Of a DNA stretch of 64,000 bases, positions 7,788 to 16,427 are shown one piece after another. Below the pieces are notes generated by a model. That model was not told the origin of the DNA. It ran no database searches and saw nothing but the letters and a program-made list of their open reading frames with translations. How positions within the stretch are numbered: the stretch's first letter is position 1; each line of letters opens with the position of its first letter. Source of the stretch: Dokdonia sp. Hel_I_53. GTDB taxonomy: Bacteria > Bacteroidota > Bacteroidia > Flavobacteriales > Flavobacteriaceae. The translations under genes were made by a program, and so were the position numbers. The stretch spans positions 67,001 through 131,000 of the forward strand of contig NZ_VISL01000001.1 in the NCBI RefSeq assembly GCF_007827465.1, read 5' to 3'.

Positions 7788-8930
7788 TTAGTATCCAACT
7801 CTCTCGACAATTTCCAGCCCGTAACCAATGATGCCTATGCGTTTGAGCCCTTCACTATTAGTGAGAAGTTTGATTTTTGATATACGAAGATCGTGTAAGA
7901 TTTGTGCACCTATACCGAAGTCTTTACTATCCATTACGACATTAGGAGCTTTCATAATCCCGTCTTGTTGTAAGGTTTTAAGCTCGCTAAGGCGGCCTAG
8001 TAAATTTGCAGAAGCATTTTCTTGATTTATAAAAACAATAGCGCCTTTTCCTGCTTCATCAATTGCTTTAAACATATCATCAAGTTTTGCATCAGGATTA
8101 TTGGTAAGGGTGCCTAGTAAGTCATTATTAATTTGAGTAGAATTTACTCTAACGAGTACAGGTTCATCTTCCTCCCAAGCCCCTTTTGTAAGGGCAATAT
8201 GAACGGTATCATTTGTGGTTTGTTCATAGGCTCTCAGTCTAAAATTTCCAAAACGTGTTTTGATCTCGAAATCTTCTTTTTTGTCAATCAAGCTATCGTG
8301 GTTCATGCGATAAGCAACGAGATCTTCAATAGAGACTATCTTTAAATCAAAAGTTTCAGCTACTTCAAGAAGTTGAGGTAATCTGGCCATGGTGCCGTCT
8401 GCATTCATAATTTCTACAATTACTCCAGCAGGCTTGAAACCCGCTAATCTTGCAAAGTCTATGGCAGCTTCTGTATGCCCTGTTCTGCGTAAAACGCCTC
8501 CTTCTTTGGCTTTGAGCGGGAAAATATGCCCTGGTCTGCTTAAGTCGTATGGCTTTGTGCTTGGGTCAATAAGTGCTTGTATAGTCTTTGATCTATCACT
8601 TGCAGAGATGCCAGTGGTAACACCTTTACCTTTAAGATCTACAGAAACGGTGAATGCGGTTTCCATAGGATCTGTATTGCTAGTGACCATCATGTTAAGA
8701 TGTAAATCTTCACATCGATCTTCTGTAATAGGAGCACAGATAAGTCCTCTCCCATGGGTGGCCATAAAGTTGATCATCTCTGGCGTAACAGCTTCAGCGG
8801 CAGCTAGAAAATCACCTTCATTTTCTCTATCTTCATCATCTACGACAATGATAACTTTGCCATTTTTAATATCTTCAATAGCTTCTTCTATCGTGTCAAG
8901 TTTGATGCTTTTTTGAGCTGTTATTTGCAT
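7788..8930 (-). CDS. ribB: 3,4-dihydroxy-2-butanone-4-phosphate synthase with degenerate GTP cyclohydrolase II-like domain
   Basis: Makes the four-carbon precursor of riboflavin from ribulose 5-phosphate. Residues 1 to about 210 are a complete RibB domain with the acidic loop DDEDRENEGD (31-40), the THGRGLICAPIT block and RTGHTEA (149-155). Residues about 215-380 align in position with the RibA half of RibBA but lack the zinc-binding cysteine block (C-x2-G-x7-C-x-C) and the usual RVHSE motif; VRVNSTQINNDLLGTL stands in its place. So the second activity is predicted to be lost. This layout is known in Bacteroidota, where a separate RibA usually exists elsewhere. A good -7 box (TATCTTTG, 8945-8952 minus) precedes the gene. 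Confidence 0.92.
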   Translation of the reverse strand: MQITAQKSIKLDTIEEAIEDIKNGKVIIVVDDEDRENEGDFLAAAEAVTPEMINFMATHGRGLICAPITEDRCEDLHLNMMVTSNTDPMETAFTVSVDLKGKGVTTGISASDRSKTIQALIDPSTKPYDLSRPGHIFPLKAKEGGVLRRTGHTEAAIDFARLAGFKPAGVIVEIMNADGTMARLPQLLEVAETFDLKIVSIEDLVAYRMNHDSLIDKKEDFEIKTRFGNFRLRAYEQTTNDTVHIALTKGAWEEDEPVLVRVNSTQINNDLLGTLTNNPDAKLDDMFKAIDEAGKGAIVFINQENASANLLGRLSELKTLQQDGIMKAPNVVMDSKDFGIGAQILHDLRISKIKLLTNSEGLKRIGIIGYGLEIVERVGY

Positions 8931-8995
8931 TGTTTACTTTTTTGCAAAGATACAAGAAGACAAGAAAATAAAGTCGTTAGAGTAGGAGATACATT

Positions 8996-10651
8996 TTATG
9001 AGTGCTCTTCTGTGTAATATCCTTGTACCCTTAAGTTTTCAAGAGTTATTCCCAGTTGGCCTAGTCTGTCTATAGCAGCAAGGCGCACATCATCTGTGTA
9101 GTCGTATTCTCTATAGTTTTTTACGATGTCTTTAAGTTGGTTAGATGAACATTTGTTAAGCATTTCTTCTTCAACCTTAGTAAGGGTATATGTAAGATTA
9201 CTAATTTCAGGAACTGCAGACACTTTTTTTGTTTTCCTAAATAATCTTTTAAGTGGAGATAAGAAACTCTCTGCATCAAATATCCCTTGATCTGTGGTAG
9301 CTCTGTAAGTGAGATAAATACTTAATGGTAATAGAATAAACGTGCTTAACCAACTGGCTACAAAAGGGCTGATAGAATTATCTTCGGCACTGTTTTTTGC
9401 AAAAATTCCAATGAAATGGAAGGTTAAAAACAGTACAACTCCCACGACAATAGGTAAGCCTAAACCACCTTTTCGAATGATTGCTCCTAAAGGAGCACCT
9501 ACAAAAAACAAAAGTATGCAACTAAAGCCTAAAACAAATTTCTCGTGAATAGAAATCTCAAATTTATTGAGACGTTTGATTTCTACTTGTAACCTACGTT
9601 TTTGGTTATCGAGATCTGTAAGGGTGGTGCTTATATTAGATTTTGCAATCTCTAGAATTCTTACTTGATCATCAGTATCATAATGGGTTAAAACATCCTC
9701 TGTCGATGTTGAGTCTACCCTATTATTTTTAAATCTATCACCCAATGATTCTTGACTCACCTTTTGAGCATATTTCTGACTAAACTCCTCTCTATCTTTC
9801 TCAAATTTTACAGAGAGATCTGTGAGTACAGAGTCTAATTCTACTACATTAAACATTTGGTAACTATTGTCTATAGCCTTGTTATCAAGGTCTACATCAT
9901 CAAGAGTGCTTAAATCAATGTTGAGAGTGTAAGTTTTAAAATAGCTCTTTGCAAAAGGTTCCTTCCTTTTTTTTGTATAATCTCTTTGGTAAATTTCGCT
10001 ATAATAATTCCCATCGGTAAGTTGCAAGGAGACAACAGGGGAGTCTAGTGAACTTATGAGTTCCCCTTTTTTTGCTTTGATGACTGTATAATTCCCTAAA
10101 CGTCTTTTTTCTTTTTGATGAATGATTACATCTGTAAGATATTGATCTCTATCTCCAGATTTTTCTGCCACACGTATGTTTATATCATCGCCCATTTCTG
10201 TAAACTGTCCACTTCGTATAGCAACAGATGGCTTGAGCTGACTTATATTCCTTCGTAGGTTCCTAAATTCATATTGAGAAGCAGGGATCACATAGTTTGC
10301 AAATAAGAATGATATAAAACCTAGAAAAACGATAAAAAAGATAACGCTCTTCATCGCTCTTTGTAGCGATATCCCAGTAGATTTCATCGCAGCAAACTCA
10401 TAGTTTTCTGCAAAATTCCCAAAGGTCATAATACTTGTAAGAAGCACAGAGAGTGGAAGCACAAGTTGTACTAAACTAGGTGTAGCGTATAAAAGAAACT
10501 TACCGATAGTCGCAAAATCTAGATCTCTACCGGCCAGCTCTTGTATATACAACCAGACACTCTGTAAAACAAAAATGAACATCAATATAATAAAGATGCT
10601 CAAAAATGTTTTTACGTATGTAAAAAAAATATATCGGTCTAAGATTTTCAT
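8996..10651 (-). CDS. LptF/LptG (YjgP/YjgQ) family permease
   Basis: Membrane component of the LptBFG transporter that extracts lipopolysaccharide from the inner membrane. 551 aa with the typical architecture: three N-terminal membrane helices (about residues 12-37, 53-80, 100-125), a long periplasmic beta-jellyroll (about 130-360), then three C-terminal helices (about 370-450) and a cytoplasmic tail of about 90 residues. Family signatures are the opening LDRYIFFTYVKTF and YEFAAMKSTGISL. The long linker and the extended C-terminal tail make it longer than E. coli LptF (366 aa), as is usual in Bacteroidota. It cannot be assigned to LptF or LptG specifically. A TATTTTTG box lies at 10669-10676 on the minus strand. 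Confidence 0.88.
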   Translation of the reverse strand: MKILDRYIFFTYVKTFLSIFIILMFIFVLQSVWLYIQELAGRDLDFATIGKFLLYATPSLVQLVLPLSVLLTSIMTFGNFAENYEFAAMKSTGISLQRAMKSVIFFIVFLGFISFLFANYVIPASQYEFRNLRRNISQLKPSVAIRSGQFTEMGDDINIRVAEKSGDRDQYLTDVIIHQKEKRRLGNYTVIKAKKGELISSLDSPVVSLQLTDGNYYSEIYQRDYTKKRKEPFAKSYFKTYTLNIDLSTLDDVDLDNKAIDNSYQMFNVVELDSVLTDLSVKFEKDREEFSQKYAQKVSQESLGDRFKNNRVDSTSTEDVLTHYDTDDQVRILEIAKSNISTTLTDLDNQKRRLQVEIKRLNKFEISIHEKFVLGFSCILLFFVGAPLGAIIRKGGLGLPIVVGVVLFLTFHFIGIFAKNSAEDNSISPFVASWLSTFILLPLSIYLTYRATTDQGIFDAESFLSPLKRLFRKTKKVSAVPEISNLTYTLTKVEEEMLNKCSSNQLKDIVKNYREYDYTDDVRLAAIDRLGQLGITLENLRVQGYYTEEHS

Positions 10652-10707
10652 GTATCAAACTTGGTAGACAAAAATAGGAAGTCTACTCTCAAGCTACTAG
10701 ATTCTTA

Positions 10708-11427
10708 CTATAATTTGTTAATATAATAATCTGCATACTTTGATTTATCAAAAACAAATGTATTTTTTGAGATAGGTAAATTAGGTTTAAATGAATTTAC
10801 CGTAATAGTTATTTTAGTGCCATTATTTTGTGTGATAATAAGCTTATGGATGTGTTTTGTCTGAGCGTCTACACCTAGTAGTGTTTGTTTTACATCACTG
10901 TTAGAGTCCATAGGGGTTAATTTTACAAACTGAATTTCCCTACCATTTACCTTTTGTTTAATATCCATCTCTTGAGTATATCCTTCGTTAAAGAAAGACA
11001 ACATCTTAGAGGGCGTAATTGCATTTTCATCCTGATCACTTACGGCACTAATAGTTACTTCCTCATCTTCTGGAACAATGGTGTAAATACGTTGACCATC
11101 AAATAACTGAGTGGTACCCATTAAATCAAGTTTGTAATTATTACCGGCTAAAATTACTGCTCCTTTAGTTTCTTGATTAACATCTTCTGCGTCATTAGAA
11201 AGTGCATATTTAAAATCTATAGAAATATTCTCGTAGCTTTTTACTTTGCTATCTACTTCTTTAAGAAGTGATTGTGCGGTTTGCGCTTTCGCGAAAGCGG
11301 CCATAAATAATAATAATATGACAGGCATAGCACGTTTTGCAAATTTTTGATATCCTTTTCTTGCAACTGGTATTAGCACTCTTTTAAAAAGTATAGGAGC
11401 TAGCCAAAAAATTAGTTTCTTTTTCAT
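10708..11427 (-). CDS. LolA-like outer-membrane lipoprotein carrier protein
   Basis: Predicted periplasmic chaperone that carries lipoproteins to the outer membrane. The mature part shows the LolA-family run (SLLKEVDSKVKSYENISIDF, then a strand-rich body with YKLDLMGTTQLFDGQRIYTI and a C-terminal FVFDKSKYADYYI). Two starts are possible: ATG at 11427 (239 aa, with about 33 basic/hydrophobic extra residues) or ATG at 11328 (206 aa, giving a standard signal peptide MPVILLLFMAAFAKA-Q). The second looks more natural. The palindrome copy at 11284-11299 encodes the AFAKA that ends the signal peptide. The gene follows ftsK by 6 bp and precedes the LptF/G permease, an order common in flavobacteria. 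Confidence 0.85.
   Translation of the reverse strand: MKKKLIFWLAPILFKRVLIPVARKGYQKFAKRAMPVILLLFMAAFAKAQTAQSLLKEVDSKVKSYENISIDFKYALSNDAEDVNQETKGAVILAGNNYKLDLMGTTQLFDGQRIYTIVPEDEEVTISAVSDQDENAITPSKMLSFFNEGYTQEMDIKQKVNGREIQFVKLTPMDSNSDVKQTLLGVDAQTKHIHKLIITQNNGTKITITVNSFKPNLPISKNTFVFDKSKYADYYINKL
11284..11299. repeat. dispersed palindrome in the LolA signal-peptide region
   Basis: CGCTTTCGCGAAAGCG, read as A-F-A-K-A, which forms the signal-peptidase cleavage region of the LolA-like protein. Confidence 0.95.
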
Positions 11428-11433
11428 GTTTTT

Positions 11434-13839
11434 TTATTCGTTGTTGAGTAATTGATCGAGATGTGCAATATCTTGAACTAAAACTTGACGTGCTTTACTT
11501 CCTTCAAAAGGACCTACAACACCTGCAGCTTCTAGTTGGTCAATAATCCTACCAGCTCGATTATATCCTAGTTTAAGTTTACGTTGTAAAAGAGAGGCAC
11601 TACCTTGTTGCGCAATAACTAATACTTCTGCGGCGTCACGGAAGAGCTTATCTCTATCTGATGCATCTATATCAAGACTTGTGCCACTCTCTTCACCGAC
11701 ATATTCTGGCAGCAAATGTGCATCTGGATATGCTTTTTGATTACCAATATAATCTACAATACGCTCAACTTCTGGAGTATCTACAAAAGCACATTGAATA
11801 CGTACTACGTCATTACCTTGTGTATAGAGCATGTCACCCCTACCTATAAGCTGATCTGCTCCTGAGGTGTCTAATATAGTTCTACTATCAATTTTTGAAG
11901 TAACTCTAAAAGCAATACGCGCAGGGAAATTTGCTTTAATAATACCTGTAATTACATTTACGGAAGGTCTCTGAGTAGCAATGATTAAATGAATACCTAT
12001 AGCTCGGGCAAGTTGAGCAAGACGCGCGATAGGTGTTTCTACTTCTTTCCCTGAAGTCATAATCAAATCAGCAAACTCATCTACTACTAAAATAATATAC
12101 GGTAAAAATTTATGTCCATTTTCTGGATTGAGCTTTCGTGCTTTAAACTTTGCGTTGTATTCCTTAATGTTACGACACATCGCATCTTTGAGTAAGTCAT
12201 AGCGAGCATCCATCTCAATACACATTGAGTTAAGTGTATTAATCACCTTAGAATTATCTGTAATAATGGCTTCGTCTGTATCTGGTAATTTTGCGAGATA
12301 GTGCCGTTCTATTTTGTTAAAGAGTGTGAGCTCTACTTTTTTTGGATCTACTAAAACAAATTTGACTTCGGCAGGATGTTTTTTATAAAGTAACGAGGTA
12401 AGTATAGCATTTAGACCGACAGATTTTCCTTGCCCAGTGGCACCTGCCATGAGTAAGTGGGGCATTTTAGCAAGATCTACTACAAATGTCTCATTTGATA
12501 TCGTTTTACCTAATGTAAGTGGTAATTCCATTTCGGCCTCCTGAAACTTCTTACTCGCCACTGCAGATCGCATGCTTACAATACGCGGATTCTTATTAGG
12601 GACTTCAATACCTATCGTACCACGGCCAGGAATAGGCGCAATGATTCTAATTCCTAGTGCGCTGAGTGATAGTGCAATATCATCTTCTAGGTTCTTAATT
12701 TTTGAAATTCGAACTCCAGCCTCTGGAACTATTTCATATAATGTTACCGTGGGACCTACAGTAGCCTTTATATTGGCGATACCTATCTTGTAGTTATTTA
12801 GTGTTTCTACAATTCGGTTTTTGTTTTCTTCAAGTTCCTCTTGATTTATTGTGATGCCTTGACCATTTGTATAGTCTTTGAGAAGATCTATAGGAGGAAA
12901 CTTAAATTTTGCAAGTTCTAGGGTAGGATCAAATTCTCCAAAATCTTCTACGAGTTTACTACTAAGATTATCTGTAAGTTCCTCCTCTTCGATAGGTTTT
13001 TCTACCTCTACACTTAATTCTTCTTCCTCAGGTTGTGTTATTTCAAAAGTATTATTACTTGTGGATACTGTCTCTGAAGAAGTGGGTTCTAGGTTTTGAG
13101 TAGTAACCTTTATTGTGTCATCTACCGCAGACGTAACGCTACCATCTTGAGACTTAATATTTTTTAGAAATTCTTCTGCCTCATAGGTAGAAGAGTTATC
13201 TACTACTATGGGCTCACCTGAAGCTGTAAACTCATCTGTAAGATCACTTTTCTTTTGTTTAAAATAAGCTCCTATTTTTTCTGGAGTAAGTTTGATTCTT
13301 AGAACTAAATATATAATAGCTAAAAATGCCATTACAATAATGGCTCCTGTGAGACCTAAGTAATCTTGTAAAAAGTCATTACTTTCATATCCTACAGTAC
13401 CACCTAGTAAATCATTTGTTTTATGAAAGAAGCCTAGAAATACAGATAACCAAAGCATAAGCAATACTCCCCAAAACCAAAATCGTTTTAATCCAGCTTT
13501 TGCGTAGTTAAAAAAGAAGTATATACCAGTGAGAGCCGTAAGGATGGCAATCGTAAAAGCAGGAACTCCAAACCCTTTATAAATAAAAAAATGACTTATG
13601 CGAGCTCCCACAAGGTTAAGCCAGTTTGCACTAGCGTCATCACGTGTACCTTCTGCTATTAAACTTTGGTCTATTTTCCAGGTAAAAAGGTATGACGTAA
13701 ATGCGATGAATAAGCCTAAGCCTAGGAAAAATAGAAAACTCCCCAAAATAATCTGTTGCTGTCGCGACAGTTTAAAGGATATAGGTTTTCTGGTAGACGT
13801 TTTTTTAGTTTTCTTACGCGTAGTTTTCTTTTTAGCCAT
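11434..13839 (-). CDS. ftsK: DNA translocase FtsK
   Basis: Septal motor that pumps chromosome termini into daughter cells and helps resolve dimers. 801 aa: basic N-terminus, four membrane helices (about 28-52, 88-112, 121-138, 162-182), an acidic Glu-rich linker (about 200-300), the RecA-like motor with Walker A GATGQGKS (466-473) and Walker B VVDEFAD (585-591), and a winged-helix gamma domain (about 735-801) that reads oriented DNA motifs. The linker is short compared with E. coli FtsK. It starts at the ATG at 13839 and is followed by the LolA-like gene after 6 bp. Confidence 0.95.
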   Translation of the reverse strand: MAKKKTTRKKTKKTSTRKPISFKLSRQQQIILGSFLFFLGLGLFIAFTSYLFTWKIDQSLIAEGTRDDASANWLNLVGARISHFFIYKGFGVPAFTIAILTALTGIYFFFNYAKAGLKRFWFWGVLLMLWLSVFLGFFHKTNDLLGGTVGYESNDFLQDYLGLTGAIIVMAFLAIIYLVLRIKLTPEKIGAYFKQKKSDLTDEFTASGEPIVVDNSSTYEAEEFLKNIKSQDGSVTSAVDDTIKVTTQNLEPTSSETVSTSNNTFEITQPEEEELSVEVEKPIEEEELTDNLSSKLVEDFGEFDPTLELAKFKFPPIDLLKDYTNGQGITINQEELEENKNRIVETLNNYKIGIANIKATVGPTVTLYEIVPEAGVRISKIKNLEDDIALSLSALGIRIIAPIPGRGTIGIEVPNKNPRIVSMRSAVASKKFQEAEMELPLTLGKTISNETFVVDLAKMPHLLMAGATGQGKSVGLNAILTSLLYKKHPAEVKFVLVDPKKVELTLFNKIERHYLAKLPDTDEAIITDNSKVINTLNSMCIEMDARYDLLKDAMCRNIKEYNAKFKARKLNPENGHKFLPYIILVVDEFADLIMTSGKEVETPIARLAQLARAIGIHLIIATQRPSVNVITGIIKANFPARIAFRVTSKIDSRTILDTSGADQLIGRGDMLYTQGNDVVRIQCAFVDTPEVERIVDYIGNQKAYPDAHLLPEYVGEESGTSLDIDASDRDKLFRDAAEVLVIAQQGSASLLQRKLKLGYNRAGRIIDQLEAAGVVGPFEGSKARQVLVQDIAHLDQLLNNE

Positions 13840-13990
13840 AAAAGCGTAGCGGTAATCGTTTTTTGATTGGAGTTAAAAATACAATATTGAAACGTAAAAA
13901 TTTGCAGTTTGGTGTTTAAGAATATTGGAAGTTAACAGATTTGTATTTCTAAAGTGCTTCTTTTCTAAACTCACAATAAGAAGATCTTTA

Positions 13991-14353
13991 CTAAAAAACT
14001 TTTGGAAAATAAATTATCACTGCAACAACTACGGAGGCTAGAGCCGCAATACCTACGGCACCTGCTGCTACATCTTTTATCTTCCCTATTTTTACATGAA
14101 AATCTGGATGTATAAAGTCTGCAATACCTTCAATTGCTGTGTTTAAGCCCTCTGCTGTCATGACGAGACCTATGCATAACGTTTGTGCCATCCACTCTAT
14201 ACGAGAAATTTCAAAATAAAACCCAGCAATAGTTACTAGTATGGCAATCCCAAATTGCACCTGTATGCTTGCTTCTGAGCGAATGAGTTGTAGCCCGCCT
14301 TGTAGCGAATACTTCATTCCTTTAAGTCTACCTACAATAAATTTTATGGGCAC
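13991..14353 (-). CDS. dgkA: diacylglycerol kinase family protein
   Basis: Small integral membrane kinase that recycles diacylglycerol or phosphorylates undecaprenol in the inner membrane. 120 aa from a GTG at 14353; this start leaves the usual ten-odd residues before the first conserved block. Signature AEGLNTAIEGIADFI (catalytic Glu and metal-binding Glu) and GKIKDVAAGAVGIAA are clear, with three membrane helices. An alternative ATG at 14317 would remove part of the amphipathic N-terminal helix. It lies 36 bp after tpx on the same strand. In Gram-positive homologues this fold is an undecaprenol kinase, so the substrate is not certain here. Confidence 0.88.
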   Translation of the reverse strand: MPIKFIVGRLKGMKYSLQGGLQLIRSEASIQVQFGIAILVTIAGFYFEISRIEWMAQTLCIGLVMTAEGLNTAIEGIADFIHPDFHVKIGKIKDVAAGAVGIAALASVVVAVIIYFPKVF

Positions 14354-14389
14354 GGCTTGATTTATTTTTATGTAATTTATAATTAAATA

Positions 14390-14890
14390 CTATGAAAGCG
14401 CGTTTACAGCACTCTCATAATTTGGTTCTTGGCCTATTTCTGGAACTTGCTCTGTATATAAGACTTTTGCATTTTCATCCAGTACTACAATCGCTCTAGA
14501 GTGAAGCCCAGCAAATGAACCATCTTCGATAGTTACGCCATAGTCAACTCCAAATTTACCTGTCTTAAAGTCAGATAGTGCATGTACGTTTTCTAAACCT
14601 TCGGCAGCACAAAATCTTGCTTGTGCAAATGGGAGGTCTCTAGAGATACAAAGTACCTCTGTGTTTGCTAGACTAGAAACCTTTTCGTTAAACGTTCGGA
14701 CAGATTGAGCACAAACTCCTGTATCAACAGAAGGAAAAATATTTAAAACAACGCGCTTACCATTAAACTCCTCTAGGGTTGTTGTCGATAAATCATTTCG
14801 CGAAAGCGTAAACTCAGGAGCTTTTGTTCCTATTTCTGGTAAGTTACCAATTGTATTTGTAGCGTTTCCGCCTAGTGTAATTTGTGCCAT
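14390..14890 (-). CDS. tpx: thiol peroxidase Tpx
   Basis: Atypical 2-Cys peroxiredoxin that reduces lipid and hydrogen peroxides using thioredoxin. 166 aa, standard family length. Peroxidatic Cys60 lies in FPSVDTGVCAQSVRTF and resolving Cys94 in ARFCAAEG, with the active-site Thr/Arg context intact. The segment FTLSRNDLS (about 27-35), where homologues usually have FTLV-x-x-DLS, is encoded by a degenerate copy of the dispersed palindrome (14794-14810), so the repeat may have shaped this loop. Neighbours are other peroxide-defence genes (peroxiredoxin and thioredoxin at 15-16 kb), but a terminator separates them. Confidence 0.95.
   Translation of the reverse strand: MAQITLGGNATNTIGNLPEIGTKAPEFTLSRNDLSTTTLEEFNGKRVVLNIFPSVDTGVCAQSVRTFNEKVSSLANTEVLCISRDLPFAQARFCAAEGLENVHALSDFKTGKFGVDYGVTIEDGSFAGLHSRAIVVLDENAKVLYTEQVPEIGQEPNYESAVNALS
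14794..14810. repeat. degenerate palindrome copy inside tpx
   Basis: CATTTCGCGAAAGCGTA: one arm and the centre are intact, the other arm has decayed (ATGATT instead of TACGCT). Read as L-S-R-N in Tpx. Confidence 0.75.
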
Positions 14891-14992
14891 TTTTTTGTGT
14901 ATTAAGTAAAAATAGGTAAAACACTTGTATCTCTTGATAGCTTAACAATTGTTTATAACCCTATAGACTCATAAAGATTTTTAAGAGCACTC

Positions 14993-15030
14993 AAAAAAAA
15001 AGGGATATGCCTTTTAATAGCATATCCCTT
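14993..15030 (-). terminator. terminator of the peroxiredoxin-thioredoxin-DUF6952 operon
   Basis: Arms AAGGGATATGC and GCATATCCCTT with a 9-base loop, preceded on the plus strand by a run of eight A, which is the T-tract in the minus direction. Confidence 0.88.
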
Positions 15031-15051
15031 CAAAATCAATTAACAATGATT

Positions 15052-15309
15052 TTAGGAATCTATAGACCCCATAACTCTTTGCATAAATCCGTTAAGAGCA
15101 TCTTTTTTTGTATTTCCAGCTTTTACAGCTTTATGTACTTCTAAGGCTCCATACATATTTGATATAAGCTCACCTATAACATCTAGCTCCTCATCTTTGA
15201 GAGAGGGAACTTCTGTAAGGTTTTCTAGTGTCTCAATAGTCTCGACAACAAAGTCTTGATCGTTGTTTTCTATAAAGCCTACGAGATGCTTAATTACTGG
15301 TAACTTCAT
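15052..15309 (-). CDS. DUF6952 family protein
   Basis: 85-aa acidic, helical, cytosolic protein without cysteine. I match it to the small Bacteroidota family DUF6952 by its opening MKLPVIKHLVGFIENNDQDF and the conserved middle TEVPSLKDEELDVIGELISN. No function is known. Its start overlaps the end of the thioredoxin gene by 20 bp, so translation is coupled. The context with a peroxiredoxin and a thioredoxin suggests a part in peroxide defence, perhaps as an accessory or regulatory partner (inference only). Confidence 0.78.
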   Translation of the reverse strand: MKLPVIKHLVGFIENNDQDFVVETIETLENLTEVPSLKDEELDVIGELISNMYGALEVHKAVKAGNTKKDALNGFMQRVMGSIDS

Positions 15310-15604
15310 TCACAAGGTCTTTAAGTACATCAAACTTATTAGTTTGGACTTGGTTTTTAAATGATCCTTTTGAGAATGTAGCAAATGTGGGTAGGTTATC
15401 TACCGTAGCCATTTTACGAGATTCAGGATTTTTTTCTGCATCTACAATGACAAATTTTACATTATCAATTTCTGAGGCAAGTTTTTTTAACTTAGGTTTC
15501 ATAATCCTACAGTTACCGCACCATGTGGCGCTGTATTGAACAACTACAGTGTCGTTCTCTGCAACGATCTGGCCTAAATTGTCTTGGTCTAATTCTAGAA
15601 TCAT
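15290..15604 (-). CDS. thioredoxin family protein
   Basis: 104-aa thioredoxin-fold protein with active site WCGNC at residues 28-32 instead of the classical WCGPC, and the cis-proline in DNLPTFATF (about residue 73). It is cytosolic (no signal peptide). Lying 13 bp downstream of the 2-Cys peroxiredoxin gene and overlapping DUF6952, it is likely the dedicated electron donor for that peroxiredoxin (inference from context). The Asn in the active site would change the redox potential relative to thioredoxin 1. Confidence 0.85.
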   Translation of the reverse strand: MILELDQDNLGQIVAENDTVVVQYSATWCGNCRIMKPKLKKLASEIDNVKFVIVDAEKNPESRKMATVDNLPTFATFSKGSFKNQVQTNKFDVLKDLVNEVTSN

Positions 15605-15617
15605 GCTATTTGTATTA

Positions 15618-16262
15618 TTAGTTTGCGTGAGCGGCTAGGTAAGAAGCTACGCCATCACGATTTGCATTCATTGCATCTTTTCCATCTTCCCAGTTTGCAG
15701 GACAAACCTCTCCTTTTTCTTGAACGTGTGTATACGCATCTACAAGTCTTAAAAACTCGCTAACGTTACGTCCTAAAGGCATATGATTTACACCTTCGTG
15801 AAAAACAGTCCCTTCTTCATCAATAAGATAGGTTGCTCTATAGGTAACATTGTCACCGTCTACCATTACGACTCCCGTTTCTTCATCATAACGCTCGTTC
15901 GTTACATCAAGTATACCTAATTGGTTAGATAGGTTTCGATTGCTGTCTGCAAGAATTGGGTAAGTAACGCCTTCAATACCACCGTTATCTTTAGGTGTAT
16001 TTAACCAAGCAAAGTGTACTTCAGGAGTATCACAAGAAGCACCTATAATAAGTGTATTGCGATCTGCAAATTTCTCTTTGGCAGCCTCAAATGCATGAAG
16101 TTCCGTAGGGCACACAAATGTGAAATCCTTAGGGTACCAGAAAAGAAGAATTTTCTTTCCCTCTTCTTTTGCTTTTTCTAAAATATTTAATTTAAAGGTA
16201 TCTCCCATTTCATCCATTGCATCTACAGCAAGGTTTGGGAATTTTTTTCCGACTAGTGTCAT
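15618..16262 (-). CDS. 2-Cys peroxiredoxin (AhpC/TSA family)
   Basis: Thiol peroxidase reducing hydrogen peroxide and organic peroxides. 214 aa with peroxidatic Cys51 in PKDFTFVCPTELHAFE and a C-terminal resolving Cys187 in EVCPANWEDGKDAM, the typical 2-Cys arrangement. First gene of a three-gene unit with thioredoxin (13-bp gap) and DUF6952, closed by the terminator at 14993-15030. A TACTTTTG box at 16286-16293 (minus strand) is a plausible -7 element. The enzyme resembles AhpC, but no ahpF lies nearby; the adjacent thioredoxin may replace it. Confidence 0.93.
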   Translation of the reverse strand: MTLVGKKFPNLAVDAMDEMGDTFKLNILEKAKEEGKKILLFWYPKDFTFVCPTELHAFEAAKEKFADRNTLIIGASCDTPEVHFAWLNTPKDNGGIEGVTYPILADSNRNLSNQLGILDVTNERYDEETGVVMVDGDNVTYRATYLIDEEGTVFHEGVNHMPLGRNVSEFLRLVDAYTHVQEKGEVCPANWEDGKDAMNANRDGVASYLAAHAN

Positions 16263-16390
16263 TTTACAGTTTTTTAATTTGGCTGCAAAAGTACTGTCTA
16301 TTTAAAGCGATAATAGTTATTAGAAATGGGAACTATTGATAGCAGTATTGAGTTTGTTTATATTGATTTATGAATGCTTGTTAATGTGGG

Positions 16391-16416
16391 TTTTATGCTT
16401 TCGCGAAAGCATAAAA
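16391..16416. repeat. dispersed palindrome, 26 bp, terminator-like form
   Basis: Perfect palindrome with TTTTATGC and GCATAAAA outer arms around TTTCGCGAAA, 12 bases downstream of the antiporter stop codon. With T and A tracts at its ends it could work as a bidirectional terminator. Confidence 0.92.
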
Positions 16417-16427
16417 AAAACTCAACT

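Noticed and set aside
13757..13768. CTGTCGCGACAG palindrome inside ftsK
   Set aside because: Shares only the TCGCGA centre with the dispersed palindrome; arms differ and it occurs once.
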